Assembly (NCBI GenBank): GCA_945870465.1
Contig: CAMBSS010000038.1
Coordinates: 1 to 28,776, forward strand
Origin: Bordetella parapertussis
Lineage (GTDB): Bacteria; Pseudomonadota; Gammaproteobacteria; Burkholderiales; SG8-41
Direction: 5' to 3'
Length of the DNA: 28,776 nt
The notes beneath the pieces are model-generated. The model saw only the letters and a program-made list of their open reading frames with translations. It did no database searches and was not told where the DNA came from. Positions 1 through 7,742 of this stretch are shown here, piece by piece. Numbering within the stretch: the first letter of the stretch is position 1; each line of letters begins with the position of its first letter. The position numbers and the translations under genes were made by a program.

Positions 1-1
1 T

Positions 2-130
2 ATCGGCGATCTGACCGGCGGCGTGCTGGGCAGCAATTACCGCGATGTTTTTGCGTTCCTCGTGCTGGTGGTGGTGCTGGTATTCCGGCCTTCGGGGCTG
101 GTCGGCGAGACATCCGGCGAACGGGCGTAA
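2..130 (+). CDS. livH: LivH-type ABC transporter permease, C-terminal fragment
   Basis: Only the last 42 codons are in the window; the gene enters from the left edge and ends with TAA at 128-130. The visible part has a hydrophobic helix rich in Val and Leu followed by the FRPSGLVG tail, which is typical of the C-terminus of branched-chain amino acid permeases of the LivH family. In this family LivH and LivM form the membrane channel of a high-affinity importer for Leu, Ile and Val or related amides. The livM start lies 11 bp downstream, so the two are surely one operon. The assignment rests on the tail motif and on livM-livG-livF following directly; substrate specificity cannot be read from this fragment. 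Confidence 0.85.
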   Translation: MGDLTGGVLGSNYRDVFAFLVLVVVLVFRPSGLVGETSGERA

Positions 131-141
131 GGCAGACGGCG

Positions 142-1215
142 ATGAGCGACAGTACGATATCCGCCCCCAAGCGCGCACGGCCCGCGGCGTGGATTGGCTA
201 TGCCTTCATCGCTGTTGCGCTGCTCGTGCTGCCGTTCGCGGTAGACGCCACGCTGGGCCGCACATGGGTGCGCATCATCGATATCGCCTTGCTGTTCACG
301 ATGCTCGCTCTGGGCCTCAATATCGTGGTCGGCTACGCGGGACTGCTCGATCTCGGCTATGTCGCGTTTTTTGCAGTGGGTGCATATTGCTACGCGCTGC
401 TCGCGTCTCCCCAGCACGATATTCACGCGTCCTTCCTGTTGCTGCTGCCGCTGGGGGCACTGGTCGCCGCGGTGTTTGGCGTGCTGCTCGGGGCGCCGAC
501 CTTAAAGCTGCGCGGCGACTACCTCGCCATCGTCACCCTCGGCTTCGGCGAAATCATCCGCATTTTCCTCAACAACCTCAACCGCCCTTTCAACATCACC
601 AATGGCCCGCAGGGCATCACGCTGGTCGATCCGCTGCAGGCGGGCGGCTTGTCGCTCAGCAAAACCTATACGCTGGGCGGCATCACGTTCGCACCCGTGC
701 ACAGTTATTACTTCGTATTCCTGATCTGTGCGCTGCTGATCATGCTGGTGTCGGTGCGGCTCGAGGATTCGCGCATCGGCCGCGCGTGGATCGCCATTCG
801 CGAAGACGAGACCGCCGCCCGCGCGATGGGCATCAATACGCGCAACATCAAGCTGCTGGCTTTCGCCATGGGCGCGACCTTCGGCGGCATTTCGGGCGGC
901 CTCTTTTCCGCGTTCCAGGGCTTCATCAGCCCCGAGAGCTTTACCCTGCTCGATTCGATCATGATCCTGTGCATGGTGGTGCTGGGCGGCATGGGACACG
1001 TTCCCGGCGTCGTGCTCGGCGCCGTGCTGCTCACCGCCTTGCCCGAAGCGCTGCGCTACGTCGGCCCGCTGCAACAGGAATGGTTCGGCCGTGTGTTCAT
1101 CGACCCGTCGGACCTGCGCATGCTGCTGTTCGGGCTGGCGCTCGTACTCATGATGCTGTTCCGCCCCGCCGGCCTGTGGCCGTCAAAAGTACGCAAGCGG
1201 GAGTTGTCAACATGA
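142..1215 (+). CDS. livM: Branched-chain amino acid ABC transporter permease LivM
   Basis: A 357-residue polytopic inner-membrane protein, the usual length for LivM. Many hydrophobic segments are visible, starting near residues 14-35. The family signature GLNIVVGYAGLLDLGYVAFF lies near residues 57-76, and the cytoplasmic loop that contacts the ATPase (around RIGRAWIAIREDETAARAMG) lies near 212-231. It pairs with LivH to form the translocation pore, powered by LivG and LivF. The ATG at 142 is preceded by a weak purine-rich stretch and gives a normal N-terminus. The stop TGA at 1213-1215 overlaps an ATG at 1212, which opens a short ORF leading to livG. No periplasmic binding protein gene is in view; it may lie left of the window. 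Substrate could be branched-chain amino acids, urea or amides; family membership alone does not decide. Confidence 0.93.
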   Translation: MSDSTISAPKRARPAAWIGYAFIAVALLVLPFAVDATLGRTWVRIIDIALLFTMLALGLNIVVGYAGLLDLGYVAFFAVGAYCYALLASPQHDIHASFLLLLPLGALVAAVFGVLLGAPTLKLRGDYLAIVTLGFGEIIRIFLNNLNRPFNITNGPQGITLVDPLQAGGLSLSKTYTLGGITFAPVHSYYFVFLICALLIMLVSVRLEDSRIGRAWIAIREDETAARAMGINTRNIKLLAFAMGATFGGISGGLFSAFQGFISPESFTLLDSIMILCMVVLGGMGHVPGVVLGAVLLTALPEALRYVGPLQQEWFGRVFIDPSDLRMLLFGLALVLMMLFRPAGLWPSKVRKRELST

Positions 1216-1325
1216 GCTACCTGGCGAGGGGCCCCGCGGGGGATCGACAGCAAAGCGAATGTTGCAGGACGCCGACCCGTGATGCCGAGGCTATCGCCTC
1301 GTTTTGCAGAGGTGTGAGCGTATGA
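1212..1325 (+). CDS. Candidate 37-residue ORF bridging livM and livG
   Basis: This ORF has not been recognised as any family. It opens with ATG at 1212 inside an ATGA overlap with the livM stop, and it closes with TGA at 1323-1325 inside a second ATGA overlap with the livG start at 1322. A good Shine-Dalgarno (GGGAG, 1199-1203) sits 8 nt before its ATG. The product is polar, with three cysteines near residues 17, 18 and 32 and no membrane segment. Internal hairpins are visible: CGAGGC/GCCTCG at 1286-1291 and 1296-1301, and a CCCCGCGGGG palindrome near 1232-1241. It could be a translated coupling peptide, or spacer DNA inserted into a junction where livM and livG once overlapped directly. The frame alone does not prove it is a real protein. 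Confidence 0.3.
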   Translation: MSYLARGPAGDRQQSECCRTPTRDAEAIASFCRGVSV

Positions 1326-2089
1326 CCACGCTGCTTGAGGCAAAAAACATCGGCAAGCGCTTCGGCGGACTCGAAGCGCTGACGGACGTCGCCCTCACCA
1401 TCGCGCACGGCGAAATCTACGGCCTGATCGGACCCAACGGCGCCGGCAAAACCACTTTTTTCAACGTGCTCACCGGTTTTTACAGCACCGACAGCGGCCA
1501 GTTCCTGTTTGATGGCGCGCCGCTGAACATCAACGCCACCCACGAAGTTGCAGCGGCGGGCATCGCGCGCACTTTTCAGAACATTCGCCTGTTCGGCAAT
1601 ATGACGGCGCTCGAAAACGTGATGGTCGGCCGCCACGTGCGCACCGCGACCGGCGTGCTCGGGGCGGTGTTCCGCACGGCCGGCGCGCGCGCGGAGGAAC
1701 GCGCCATCCACGCGCGCGCTCACCAGCTGCTCGAGTACGTGGGCATCGCGGCGCACCAGCACGATCTCGCGCGCAACCTGTCATACGGCGATCAGCGCCG
1801 GCTCGAAATCGCGCGCGCGCTGGCGACCGAACCCAAACTGCTGGCGCTCGACGAGCCGGCTGCCGGCATGAACGCGACCGAGACGACGACGCTGAAGCTG
1901 CTGCTCGAACGCATCCGCGCCGATGGCACCACGATCCTTTTGATCGAGCACGACGTGAAACTGGTGATGGGATTGTGCGACCGCGTCGCCGTGCTCGACT
2001 ACGGCAGGAAAATCGCAGAGGGCGTACCCGCTGCAGTGCAACGCGATCCCGCCGTCATCGAAGCCTATCTCGGCAGCGCAGTGGCGTGA
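1322..2089 (+). CDS. livG: Branched-chain amino acid ABC transporter ATP-binding protein LivG
   Basis: A 255-residue ATPase subunit. Walker A is GPNGAGKTT at residues 37-45, followed by the Q-loop region FQNIRLF. The ABC signature is the LivG-type variant LSYGDQRRLEIARAL, and Walker B is LLALDEPAAGMN with the D-loop continuing from it. The switch histidine is in LLIEHDVKLVM. The C-terminal extension ending in VIEAYLG is typical of LivG and LivF. I chose ATG at 1322 (MTTLLEAKNIGKRFGG) over an upstream in-frame TTG at 1304 because AGAGGTG at 1308-1314 is a good ribosome site for 1322 and the N-terminus then matches the family. It works as a heterodimer with LivF on the cytoplasmic face of LivH/LivM. 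Confidence 0.94.
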   Translation: MTTLLEAKNIGKRFGGLEALTDVALTIAHGEIYGLIGPNGAGKTTFFNVLTGFYSTDSGQFLFDGAPLNINATHEVAAAGIARTFQNIRLFGNMTALENVMVGRHVRTATGVLGAVFRTAGARAEERAIHARAHQLLEYVGIAAHQHDLARNLSYGDQRRLEIARALATEPKLLALDEPAAGMNATETTTLKLLLERIRADGTTILLIEHDVKLVMGLCDRVAVLDYGRKIAEGVPAAVQRDPAVIEAYLGSAVA

Positions 2090-2118
2090 GCGGCCAACCG
2101 GAAGAGAAGCTTGCGGCG

Positions 2119-2823
2119 ATGCTCTCCGTCGAAGGGCTGAAGGTTGCCTATGGCGGCATCAATGCGGTTAAGGGCATAACATTTACGGTCAACGCCGGCG
2201 AAATGGTGACCCTGATCGGCGCCAATGGCGCCGGCAAAACGACCACGTTAAAGGCGTTGACCGGGCTGGTTCGCCCCACTGCGGGCCGCGTCCGTTACAA
2301 TGGCGCTGATATCACAGCAATGCCGTCGCATCGCCTGCTGGCGCTCGGCATTGCGCTGGTGCCGGAAGGCCGCGGCGTGTTTCCGCGCCTGACCGTGGAA
2401 GAAAATATCGACATCGGCGCCTATTGCCGCAACGATAAGCCTGGAATAGATGCGGACCATGATTATGTCTTTACTCTGTTTCCGCGGCTCGCCGAGCGCC
2501 GCCGCCAGATCGCGGGTACGCTGTCAGGCGGCGAACAGCAAATGCTCGCAATCGGACGCGCCATCATGGGCCGGCCGCGTCTTTTGCTGCTCGATGAACC
2601 GAGCATGGGATTGGCGCCGCTGATGGTACAGAAAATATTCGCGACCATCCGTGAGATTGCCGCCACGGGTGTGACGACGCTGCTGGTCGAACAAAACGCG
2701 CGGCTGGCGCTCGAGATGTGCGACCGCGGCTACGTGATGGAAAGCGGAGAGATTACTTTGCAGGACCAGGCGCGGGCGCTGCTGGCCAATCCGCTGGTGC
2801 GGCGCGCCTACCTGGGCGAATAA
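2119..2823 (+). CDS. livF: Branched-chain amino acid ABC transporter ATP-binding protein LivF
   Basis: A 234-residue ABC ATPase with Walker A GANGAGKTTT near residues 35-44, signature LSGGEQQMLAIGRA, Walker B LLLLDEPSMGL and the C-terminal RRAYLGE ending found in LivF proteins. It pairs with LivG to energise import. The ATG at 2119 has a GAAGAGAAG ribosome site at 2101-2109 and gives the usual family N-terminus (MLSVEGLKVAYGG). An in-frame GTG at 2086 overlaps the livG stop (GTGA) and would add 11 residues, but it has no ribosome site. The next gene, a histidine kinase, starts 9 bp after the stop, so the transporter and kinase genes are probably cotranscribed. Confidence 0.94.
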   Translation: MLSVEGLKVAYGGINAVKGITFTVNAGEMVTLIGANGAGKTTTLKALTGLVRPTAGRVRYNGADITAMPSHRLLALGIALVPEGRGVFPRLTVEENIDIGAYCRNDKPGIDADHDYVFTLFPRLAERRRQIAGTLSGGEQQMLAIGRAIMGRPRLLLLDEPSMGLAPLMVQKIFATIREIAATGVTTLLVEQNARLALEMCDRGYVMESGEITLQDQARALLANPLVRRAYLGE

Positions 2824-2832
2824 GGACTGGCT

Positions 2833-4575
2833 ATGAACAAGACCGAAGTCCTGCACACCCTGTTGTTGTGTATCGGCGCCACCGCGCTGGCGGGCGCGCT
2901 GGCGTTTTTGTACGACAAAACGCAGGCCGTCGATTTGCGCGAACAAAACGAGATCCTGGGCTTTTTGCGCGAGCTGAAAGAGGTCGACAATCGCTGGGAC
3001 CACGACGTGCTGCGCGCGCGCGCCGAGCTGGCGACCGCCGATCTGCCCGCCACCAATCGCGGCGCCGCTGCCGCCAAAGCGCTGCAAAATCTGAGTGCGG
3101 CCGTCGCGCGCACGCAGAGCCCGGCCTTGAGCGCCGGACTGCCGGAACTCAGCGCCGCGATCAAGGAAAAAGCGGCTCTGGTCGAAAAATTCCGCGCTGA
3201 AAACGGCGCCGCCCAGGCGGCGCTGCGCGACATTGCCAAGAACGCGGCAGAACTCGGCACGCTGGCGGGCGGGCTGAAAGCGCGTCCGCCAGCGCTCGAG
3301 CCGGCGCTCAACACGCTGACGACGGCCGCGCCGCAATATTATTGGTTTGGCCAGGACAGCCAGCGCGCGGCTCTCGAAGCGGCGGCCGCGCCATTGCGCG
3401 CGCTGCCGGACGCCCTGCGCGACCCCGCGGTAAAGCTAGACAGCGCCGTGCAGGCCCTGCTCAAAGCCAAACCTGCCGGACAAGCGCTGTCCACCAAATT
3501 AGCGTTGCTGACATCCGGCCCGCGACTGGACAACCTGACCCTGTCATTCAACAGCGAAGTCGAAGCGACGCTGCAGGACAAGGAGCGCTACCGCGTTTAC
3601 CTGATCGCCTACGCCGGCGCGCTGCTGATCCTCCTCGCCTATCTCGGCGGCAAGCTGAAAGCCTCCAACGTGGAACTCGAGAAACGCGTCGAAGAGCGCA
3701 CGCGCGAGCTGTCGGCAGCCATGCAGCACCTGAAGGAATCCGAGTCGCAGTTGATCCAGTCCGAAAAAATGTCTTCCCTCGGCCAGATGGTGGCGGGGGT
3801 GGCACACGAAATCAACACGCCGCTCGCCTACGTCAAGAACAGTCTCGGCACGGTCGCCGACAAGCTGCCGGAGTTGAAAAGCGTGCTCGACAACTGCGAG
3901 AAATTGCTGGCTTTGCTGCAGGCCGGCAACGACGCCAGCGGGCTGTCGAAACAATTCGCGCTGGTCTCGCAGCAAATCGCGCAGCTCAAGCAGCAGGGCG
4001 TGGTGGACGAGCTGGCCGGCCTCGTCAAAGACGGCCTCTACGGCACCGGACAGATGGCCGAGATCGTCGGCAACCTGAAAGATTTCAGCCGGCTCGACCG
4101 CAGCAAGGTGACGAGCTTCAATTTGAATGAAGGCCTGCAGAGCACACTGCTGCTCGCCAAGCACCTGCTCAAAGCGGTGACCATCAACAAAAATCTGGGC
4201 GACGTCAAACCCATCGTGTGCTCGCCGTCGCAGATCAACCAGGTATTTCTGAACCTGATCACCAATGCCGCGCAGGCGATGGGAGAACGCCCGGGCACCA
4301 TTACGCTGACCACCCGCGTCGAAGGCGACGGCGTCGCCGTCGACGTCGCGGACGACGGCAACGGCATCGCGCCCGAAGTGCTGCCGAAAATCTTCGATCC
4401 GTTTTTTTCGACCAAGGAAATCGGCAAGGGCACGGGACTCGGGCTGTCGATTTCGTACAAAATCGTGCAGCAGCACGGCGGCCGCATCAACGTCGAATCG
4501 AAAGTCGGCAGCGGCACCCGCTTCACGGTGTGGCTGCCGTTCAAGCCGCCGGCGGATGCCGGACTCGGAGCCTGA
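2833..4575 (+). CDS. Membrane sensor histidine kinase with a large helical periplasmic domain
   Basis: A 580-residue kinase. TM1 is near residues 8-27 and TM2 near 255-273. Between them lie about 225 residues of Ala- and Leu-rich, apparently all-helical sequence, resembling the DAHL type of double helical sensor domain; that name is inference from pattern. After TM2 a coiled coil leads to the dimerisation domain with the phosphoacceptor His325 in VAHEINTPL. The ATPase domain shows the N box (N474 to N478), G1 DDGNG (507-511), F box FDPFFSTK (521-528) and G2 GKGTGLGL (531-538). All catalytic motifs are intact, and there is no attached receiver domain. The ribosome site AAGGA is at 2822-2826. 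The gene lies 9 bp after livF and 9 bp before a Ser/Thr kinase carrying receiver domains, its likely phosphotransfer partner. The signal sensed is unknown. Confidence 0.9.
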   Translation: MNKTEVLHTLLLCIGATALAGALAFLYDKTQAVDLREQNEILGFLRELKEVDNRWDHDVLRARAELATADLPATNRGAAAAKALQNLSAAVARTQSPALSAGLPELSAAIKEKAALVEKFRAENGAAQAALRDIAKNAAELGTLAGGLKARPPALEPALNTLTTAAPQYYWFGQDSQRAALEAAAAPLRALPDALRDPAVKLDSAVQALLKAKPAGQALSTKLALLTSGPRLDNLTLSFNSEVEATLQDKERYRVYLIAYAGALLILLAYLGGKLKASNVELEKRVEERTRELSAAMQHLKESESQLIQSEKMSSLGQMVAGVAHEINTPLAYVKNSLGTVADKLPELKSVLDNCEKLLALLQAGNDASGLSKQFALVSQQIAQLKQQGVVDELAGLVKDGLYGTGQMAEIVGNLKDFSRLDRSKVTSFNLNEGLQSTLLLAKHLLKAVTINKNLGDVKPIVCSPSQINQVFLNLITNAAQAMGERPGTITLTTRVEGDGVAVDVADDGNGIAPEVLPKIFDPFFSTKEIGKGTGLGLSISYKIVQQHGGRINVESKVGSGTRFTVWLPFKPPADAGLGA

Positions 4576-4584
4576 CCGCGCGCC

Positions 4585-6501
4585 ATGGCAGATCTGCAAA
4601 AAATCGGCAAGTACGATGTCCAGGACGTCCTCGGCAAAGGCGGCATGGGCAGCGTGTATCGCGGTTTCGATCCCGTCATTTCGCGCCAGGTTGCGATCAA
4701 GGCGATCTCCAAGGCATCAGTCGGCGCCGACGACCTGAAGCACATCATGCAGCGCTTCCGCCACGAAGCGCAGGCGGTCGGCCGCCTGGTGCATCCGCGC
4801 ATCGTGCAGATTTACGACTACGGCGAGGACGACGCGGTCGCCTACATCGTGATGGAGCTCGTCAACGGCAAAACGCTGGCGCAGCATCTGCAGCAGGAAG
4901 TCAGCTACGAAATCCGCGAAGTCGGCGAGATCATCCGCCAATTGCTCGACGGCCTCGGCCACGCGCACGCGGCGGGCGTGATCCATCGCGACGTCAAACC
5001 GTCGAACATCCTGATCAACAATGACGGCCGCATCAAGATCAGCGATTTCGGCATCGCGCGCATCGAGTCCTCGCAATTGACCCAGGTCGGCGACGTGCTC
5101 GGCACGCCGCATTACATGGCGCCGGAGCAGTTCCTGGGCATGGATATCGGCGTGGAAGCGGATCTCTTTTCGGTCGGCGTCATCGCGTATGAACTCCTGA
5201 CCGGACGCAAGCCTTTTACCGGCAACTCGGCGGCCGTCATGCACCAGGTGCTCAACCAGGCGCCAGTCAATCCGACGGAATTGAACCCGCGCCTGTCGCC
5301 GCTGCTCGACCGCGTGCTGCACACCGCGCTCGCCAAAAAACGCGAAGACCGGTTCCAGAGCGCGCGCGCGTTCGCGGAAGCTTTCCGCGTTGCCATCGAC
5401 GCCTCGATTGCCACCGCGACTGCCGCGACAACCATAGACGGCAAACCGCCCCCCGACGGCGCGGCCCTCATGAACGCCGCGAAGCTGCTGAGCGCACCGC
5501 CCGCAGGCGGCGCGGCGACTGCTGATGGCGACCTGTCTTCGCCATTGACGGTCGACAGCGCGATCAGCATTGACACCGGCGTCAAGCAGGCGCGGCTGCT
5601 GGTGGTCGACGACGAGGAACGCATACTGTCGGGGCTGAAATCGCTGTTCCGTCAGCGCTACCACGTGTTCACCACGACCGACGGCAACAAGGCGCTCGCC
5701 TTCATGGCCAAGTACCACGTCCACGTCGTCATCAGCGACCAGCGCATGCCCATCATGCCGGGCGTCGAGCTGCTGCGCCGCTCGCACGAAATTTCGCCGA
5801 CCAGCGTGCGCATACTGCTCACCGGCTATTCCGATCTCGCCTCCATAGTCGGCTCCATCAACGACGGCGAGGTCTACCGCTTCATCAGCAAGCCGTGGGA
5901 CAACACCGACCTGCAAACCATCGTTGCCGAAGCGGCAACCATCGCCCTCCAGCTCGCCGATACCAAGGCGGTCGCGGCCGAACTGCCGTCGAAGATGGAA
6001 GCCGGTGTGCTGGTAATCGATCAGGATGAGGAAATCTTCCGCGTCGCGCGCGAATTGATCGGCGGCTTGTGCCCGGTGATCTATGCCGCTGACGTCGACG
6101 CGGCGCTCGCCGTCATGCAGGCGCGTGAAATCGCGGTGGTGATTACCGATATCGAGGCGGGCCACGGCCAGCTCACGGCGATGCTGAAGCTGCTGAAACA
6201 GGAAAATCCGCAGATCCTGACCATCGTCGTTACCACGGCTTCGGATTCTGAACTCGTGATCGAACTCATCAACGAAGCGCAGATCTTCCGTTTCCTCAAC
6301 AAACCGGTGAACGTGCGGCTGCTCAAAGGCCATGTGCACGCCGCGCTGCAGCGCTACCTGACTTACAAACAATCGCCGGAACTTCTCAACGCACAACGCG
6401 TGCAGCAGGCGGACCAGGTCCGCGCGTCGTCGGTCGGCCGGCGCATACTCGACGGCATCAAGTCGCTGCGCGGAAAATGGTTCAGAACCGCCGAAAAATA
6501 A
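4585..6501 (+). CDS. Ser/Thr protein kinase fused to two response-regulator receiver domains
   Basis: A 638-residue soluble protein with no TM segment. Residues about 8-270 form a Hanks-type kinase: glycine loop GKGGMG (17-22), Lys39, Glu61, HRDVKPSN (134-141, catalytic Asp136), DFG (154-156) and APE (179-181) are all present, so it should be active. A linker rich in Ala, Thr and Pro runs to about 332. REC1 (about 336-450) has acidic D342-D343, phosphoacceptor Asp385 in SDQRMP, Thr413 and Lys436 in SKPW; this receiver type resembles those of RpfG-like proteins. REC2 (about 473-590) is more divergent but keeps D479/D481, Asp522 and Lys573. No HD-GYP or DNA-binding domain follows. With the histidine kinase 9 bp upstream, the simplest reading is His-to-Asp transfer controlling Ser/Thr phosphorylation. 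Targets are unknown. Confidence 0.9.
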   Translation: MADLQKIGKYDVQDVLGKGGMGSVYRGFDPVISRQVAIKAISKASVGADDLKHIMQRFRHEAQAVGRLVHPRIVQIYDYGEDDAVAYIVMELVNGKTLAQHLQQEVSYEIREVGEIIRQLLDGLGHAHAAGVIHRDVKPSNILINNDGRIKISDFGIARIESSQLTQVGDVLGTPHYMAPEQFLGMDIGVEADLFSVGVIAYELLTGRKPFTGNSAAVMHQVLNQAPVNPTELNPRLSPLLDRVLHTALAKKREDRFQSARAFAEAFRVAIDASIATATAATTIDGKPPPDGAALMNAAKLLSAPPAGGAATADGDLSSPLTVDSAISIDTGVKQARLLVVDDEERILSGLKSLFRQRYHVFTTTDGNKALAFMAKYHVHVVISDQRMPIMPGVELLRRSHEISPTSVRILLTGYSDLASIVGSINDGEVYRFISKPWDNTDLQTIVAEAATIALQLADTKAVAAELPSKMEAGVLVIDQDEEIFRVARELIGGLCPVIYAADVDAALAVMQAREIAVVITDIEAGHGQLTAMLKLLKQENPQILTIVVTTASDSELVIELINEAQIFRFLNKPVNVRLLKGHVHAALQRYLTYKQSPELLNAQRVQQADQVRASSVGRRILDGIKSLRGKWFRTAEK

Positions 6502-6511
6502 TACCTGTCGG

Positions 6512-6703
6512 CTAATTGCAACCTTCGACCAAAGTCACCTCGGGAAACTTGCCCGCGCGATAACGGAATACGCGGCCATGCCGGGTCTCGAACTGCACGG
6601 CATGACGACCGTCGCTAGAACTTGCCGTCACATAATTGCCGGCGGCGCCCAGGTATTTGTGCAGTGAGAATTTCGCGCCGTCGTCGCTCAATGCCATCCC
6701 CAC
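6512..6703 (-). CDS. Small uncharacterised protein downstream of hemF
   Basis: An open frame of up to 63 residues on the same strand as hemF, ending 10 bp from the convergent kinase gene. I do not recognise the family. The sequence is mostly polar and beta-like, with aromatic and basic residues (YVTASSSDGRHAVQFETRHG) and an FPEVTLVEGC end that looks protein-like rather than random. The start is unclear: GTG at 6703 or ATG at 6697 lacks good ribosome-site spacing. The frame stays open upstream through a hydrophobic stretch (SVAGIAAVGMALS) without any ATG, GTG or TTG, so an unusual start or a frameshift that removed a signal peptide is possible. It could also be a remnant. The rest of the 290-bp gap to hemF holds only a weak hairpin at 6734-6747 without a T-run. 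Confidence 0.4.
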   Translation of the reverse strand: MGMALSDDGAKFSLHKYLGAAGNYVTASSSDGRHAVQFETRHGRVFRYRAGKFPEVTLVEGCN

Positions 6704-6791
6704 CGCGGCAATGCCGGCGACACTCAGCGCGGCGCTCCAACAGGAGCTGCGCGTGTATCGAGCCCGATGAGGAGGCCAGCATTGTCTGGAC

Positions 6792-7715
6792 TCAAGCGAG
6801 CCAGTTTTTCCTGATCAAAAAATCGCTGGCGAGCGCCGCTTCCGCACTGCCTCGCGCGGGCTGCCAGTCATAGCGCCATTTCACGATGGGCGGCAGCGAC
6901 ATCAGTATCGACTCGGTACGCCCGCCTGATTGCAGGCCGAACAGCGTGCCGCGATCCCACACGAGGTTGAACTCGACGTAGCGGCCGCGGCGGTAAGCCT
7001 GCCAATCGCGCTCGCGCTCGCCGTACGGCAATTCTTTACTGCGCTCGAGTATCGGCACATAAGCGTCGAGAAAATGGTTGCCGACGCTTTGCTGCAGCGA
7101 AAAACAAGTCGCGAAATCCGGCGCGTTGAGATCGTCAAAGAAGATGCCGCCGATGCCGCGCGGCTCCTGACGGTGCTTGAGATAAAAGTACTCGTCGCAC
7201 CACGCCTTGTAGCGCGCATGGCAGTCAGCACCGAAGGGGGCGAGCGCGTCGCGGCAGGTACGGTGAAAATGGATCGCGTCTTCGACATAGCCGTAGTACG
7301 GCGTCAAATCCATGCCGCCGCCGAACCACCATGCGGGTTCCGCCGCGGGCGCGGCAGCGATAAAAAAGCGCACATTCATGTGCACAGTCGGTACATGCGG
7401 ATTGCGCGGGTGCAGCACCAGCGACACTCCCACCGCGTCCCACGGGCGTCCGGCGAGCTCGGGGCGCGCCGCGGTCGCCGCCGGCGGCAGGGTCTTGCCC
7501 ATCACATGCGAGAAATTGACGCCGCCGCGCTCGAACACGCGGCCGTCTTCAATTACGCGGCTGACACCGCCACCGCCTTCGGGACGCTGCCAAGCGTCGG
7601 CGCGAAACACGCCACCGTCGATTGCCTCAAGCCGCTTGACGATGCAGTCCTGCAGATCGAGCAGGTAATTTTTGACTGCCGCGAGGTCGACGGCTGTGGT
7701 TGCGGCAGCGGACAT
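6792..7715 (-). CDS. hemF: Oxygen-dependent coproporphyrinogen III oxidase HemF
   Basis: A 307-residue enzyme, close to the usual length of about 300. It converts coproporphyrinogen III to protoporphyrinogen IX with O2, a late haem-synthesis step in the cytoplasm. Family signatures are clear: [18 protein letters not shown] (55-72), HMNVRFF (112-118), [20 protein letters not shown] (131-150), [15 protein letters not shown] (168-182), [10 protein letters not shown] (187-196), and a C-terminal region with [12 protein letters not shown] and [11 protein letters not shown]. The ATG at 7715 has no strong ribosome site but gives a normal N-terminus. It lies 27 bp downstream of purD on the same strand and is probably the third gene of a purH-purD-hemF unit. 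An oxygen-requiring enzyme here suggests aerobic haem synthesis. Confidence 0.96.
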   Translation of the reverse strand: MSAAATTAVDLAAVKNYLLDLQDCIVKRLEAIDGGVFRADAWQRPEGGGGVSRVIEDGRVFERGGVNFSHVMGKTLPPAATAARPELAGRPWDAVGVSLVLHPRNPHVPTVHMNVRFFIAAAPAAEPAWWFGGGMDLTPYYGYVEDAIHFHRTCRDALAPFGADCHARYKAWCDEYFYLKHRQEPRGIGGIFFDDLNAPDFATCFSLQQSVGNHFLDAYVPILERSKELPYGERERDWQAYRRGRYVEFNLVWDRGTLFGLQSGGRTESILMSLPPIVKWRYDWQPARGSAEAALASDFLIRKNWLA

Positions 7716-7742
7716 CGCGGCAGTTTGCGCCTGGCTGGCCGC

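Noticed and set aside
1226..1301. Terminator between livM and livG
   Set aside because: The CGAGGC/GCCTCG hairpin is followed by GTTTTG only, too short a T-run, and the transporter operon continues immediately.
45..1325. A 426-codon plus-strand frame overlapping livM in another frame
   Set aside because: Arg/His/Ala-rich out-of-frame reading of livM; only its last 37 codons, which begin at a proper ribosome site, were kept as a candidate.
2086..2118. GTG start for livF overlapping the livG stop (GTGA)
   Set aside because: The overlap is attractive, but there is no ribosome site before it and the family N-terminus fits ATG 2119, which has GAAGAGAAG upstream.
4717..6396. A 559-codon minus-strand open frame opposite the Ser/Thr kinase
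   Set aside because: Complementary-strand shadow of a gene with complete kinase and receiver motifs; rich in Arg, His, Asp and Val with no family signature.
6733..6748. Terminator downstream of hemF (GCTCC/GGAGC hairpin)
   Set aside because: Five-base-pair stem with no T-run on either strand.
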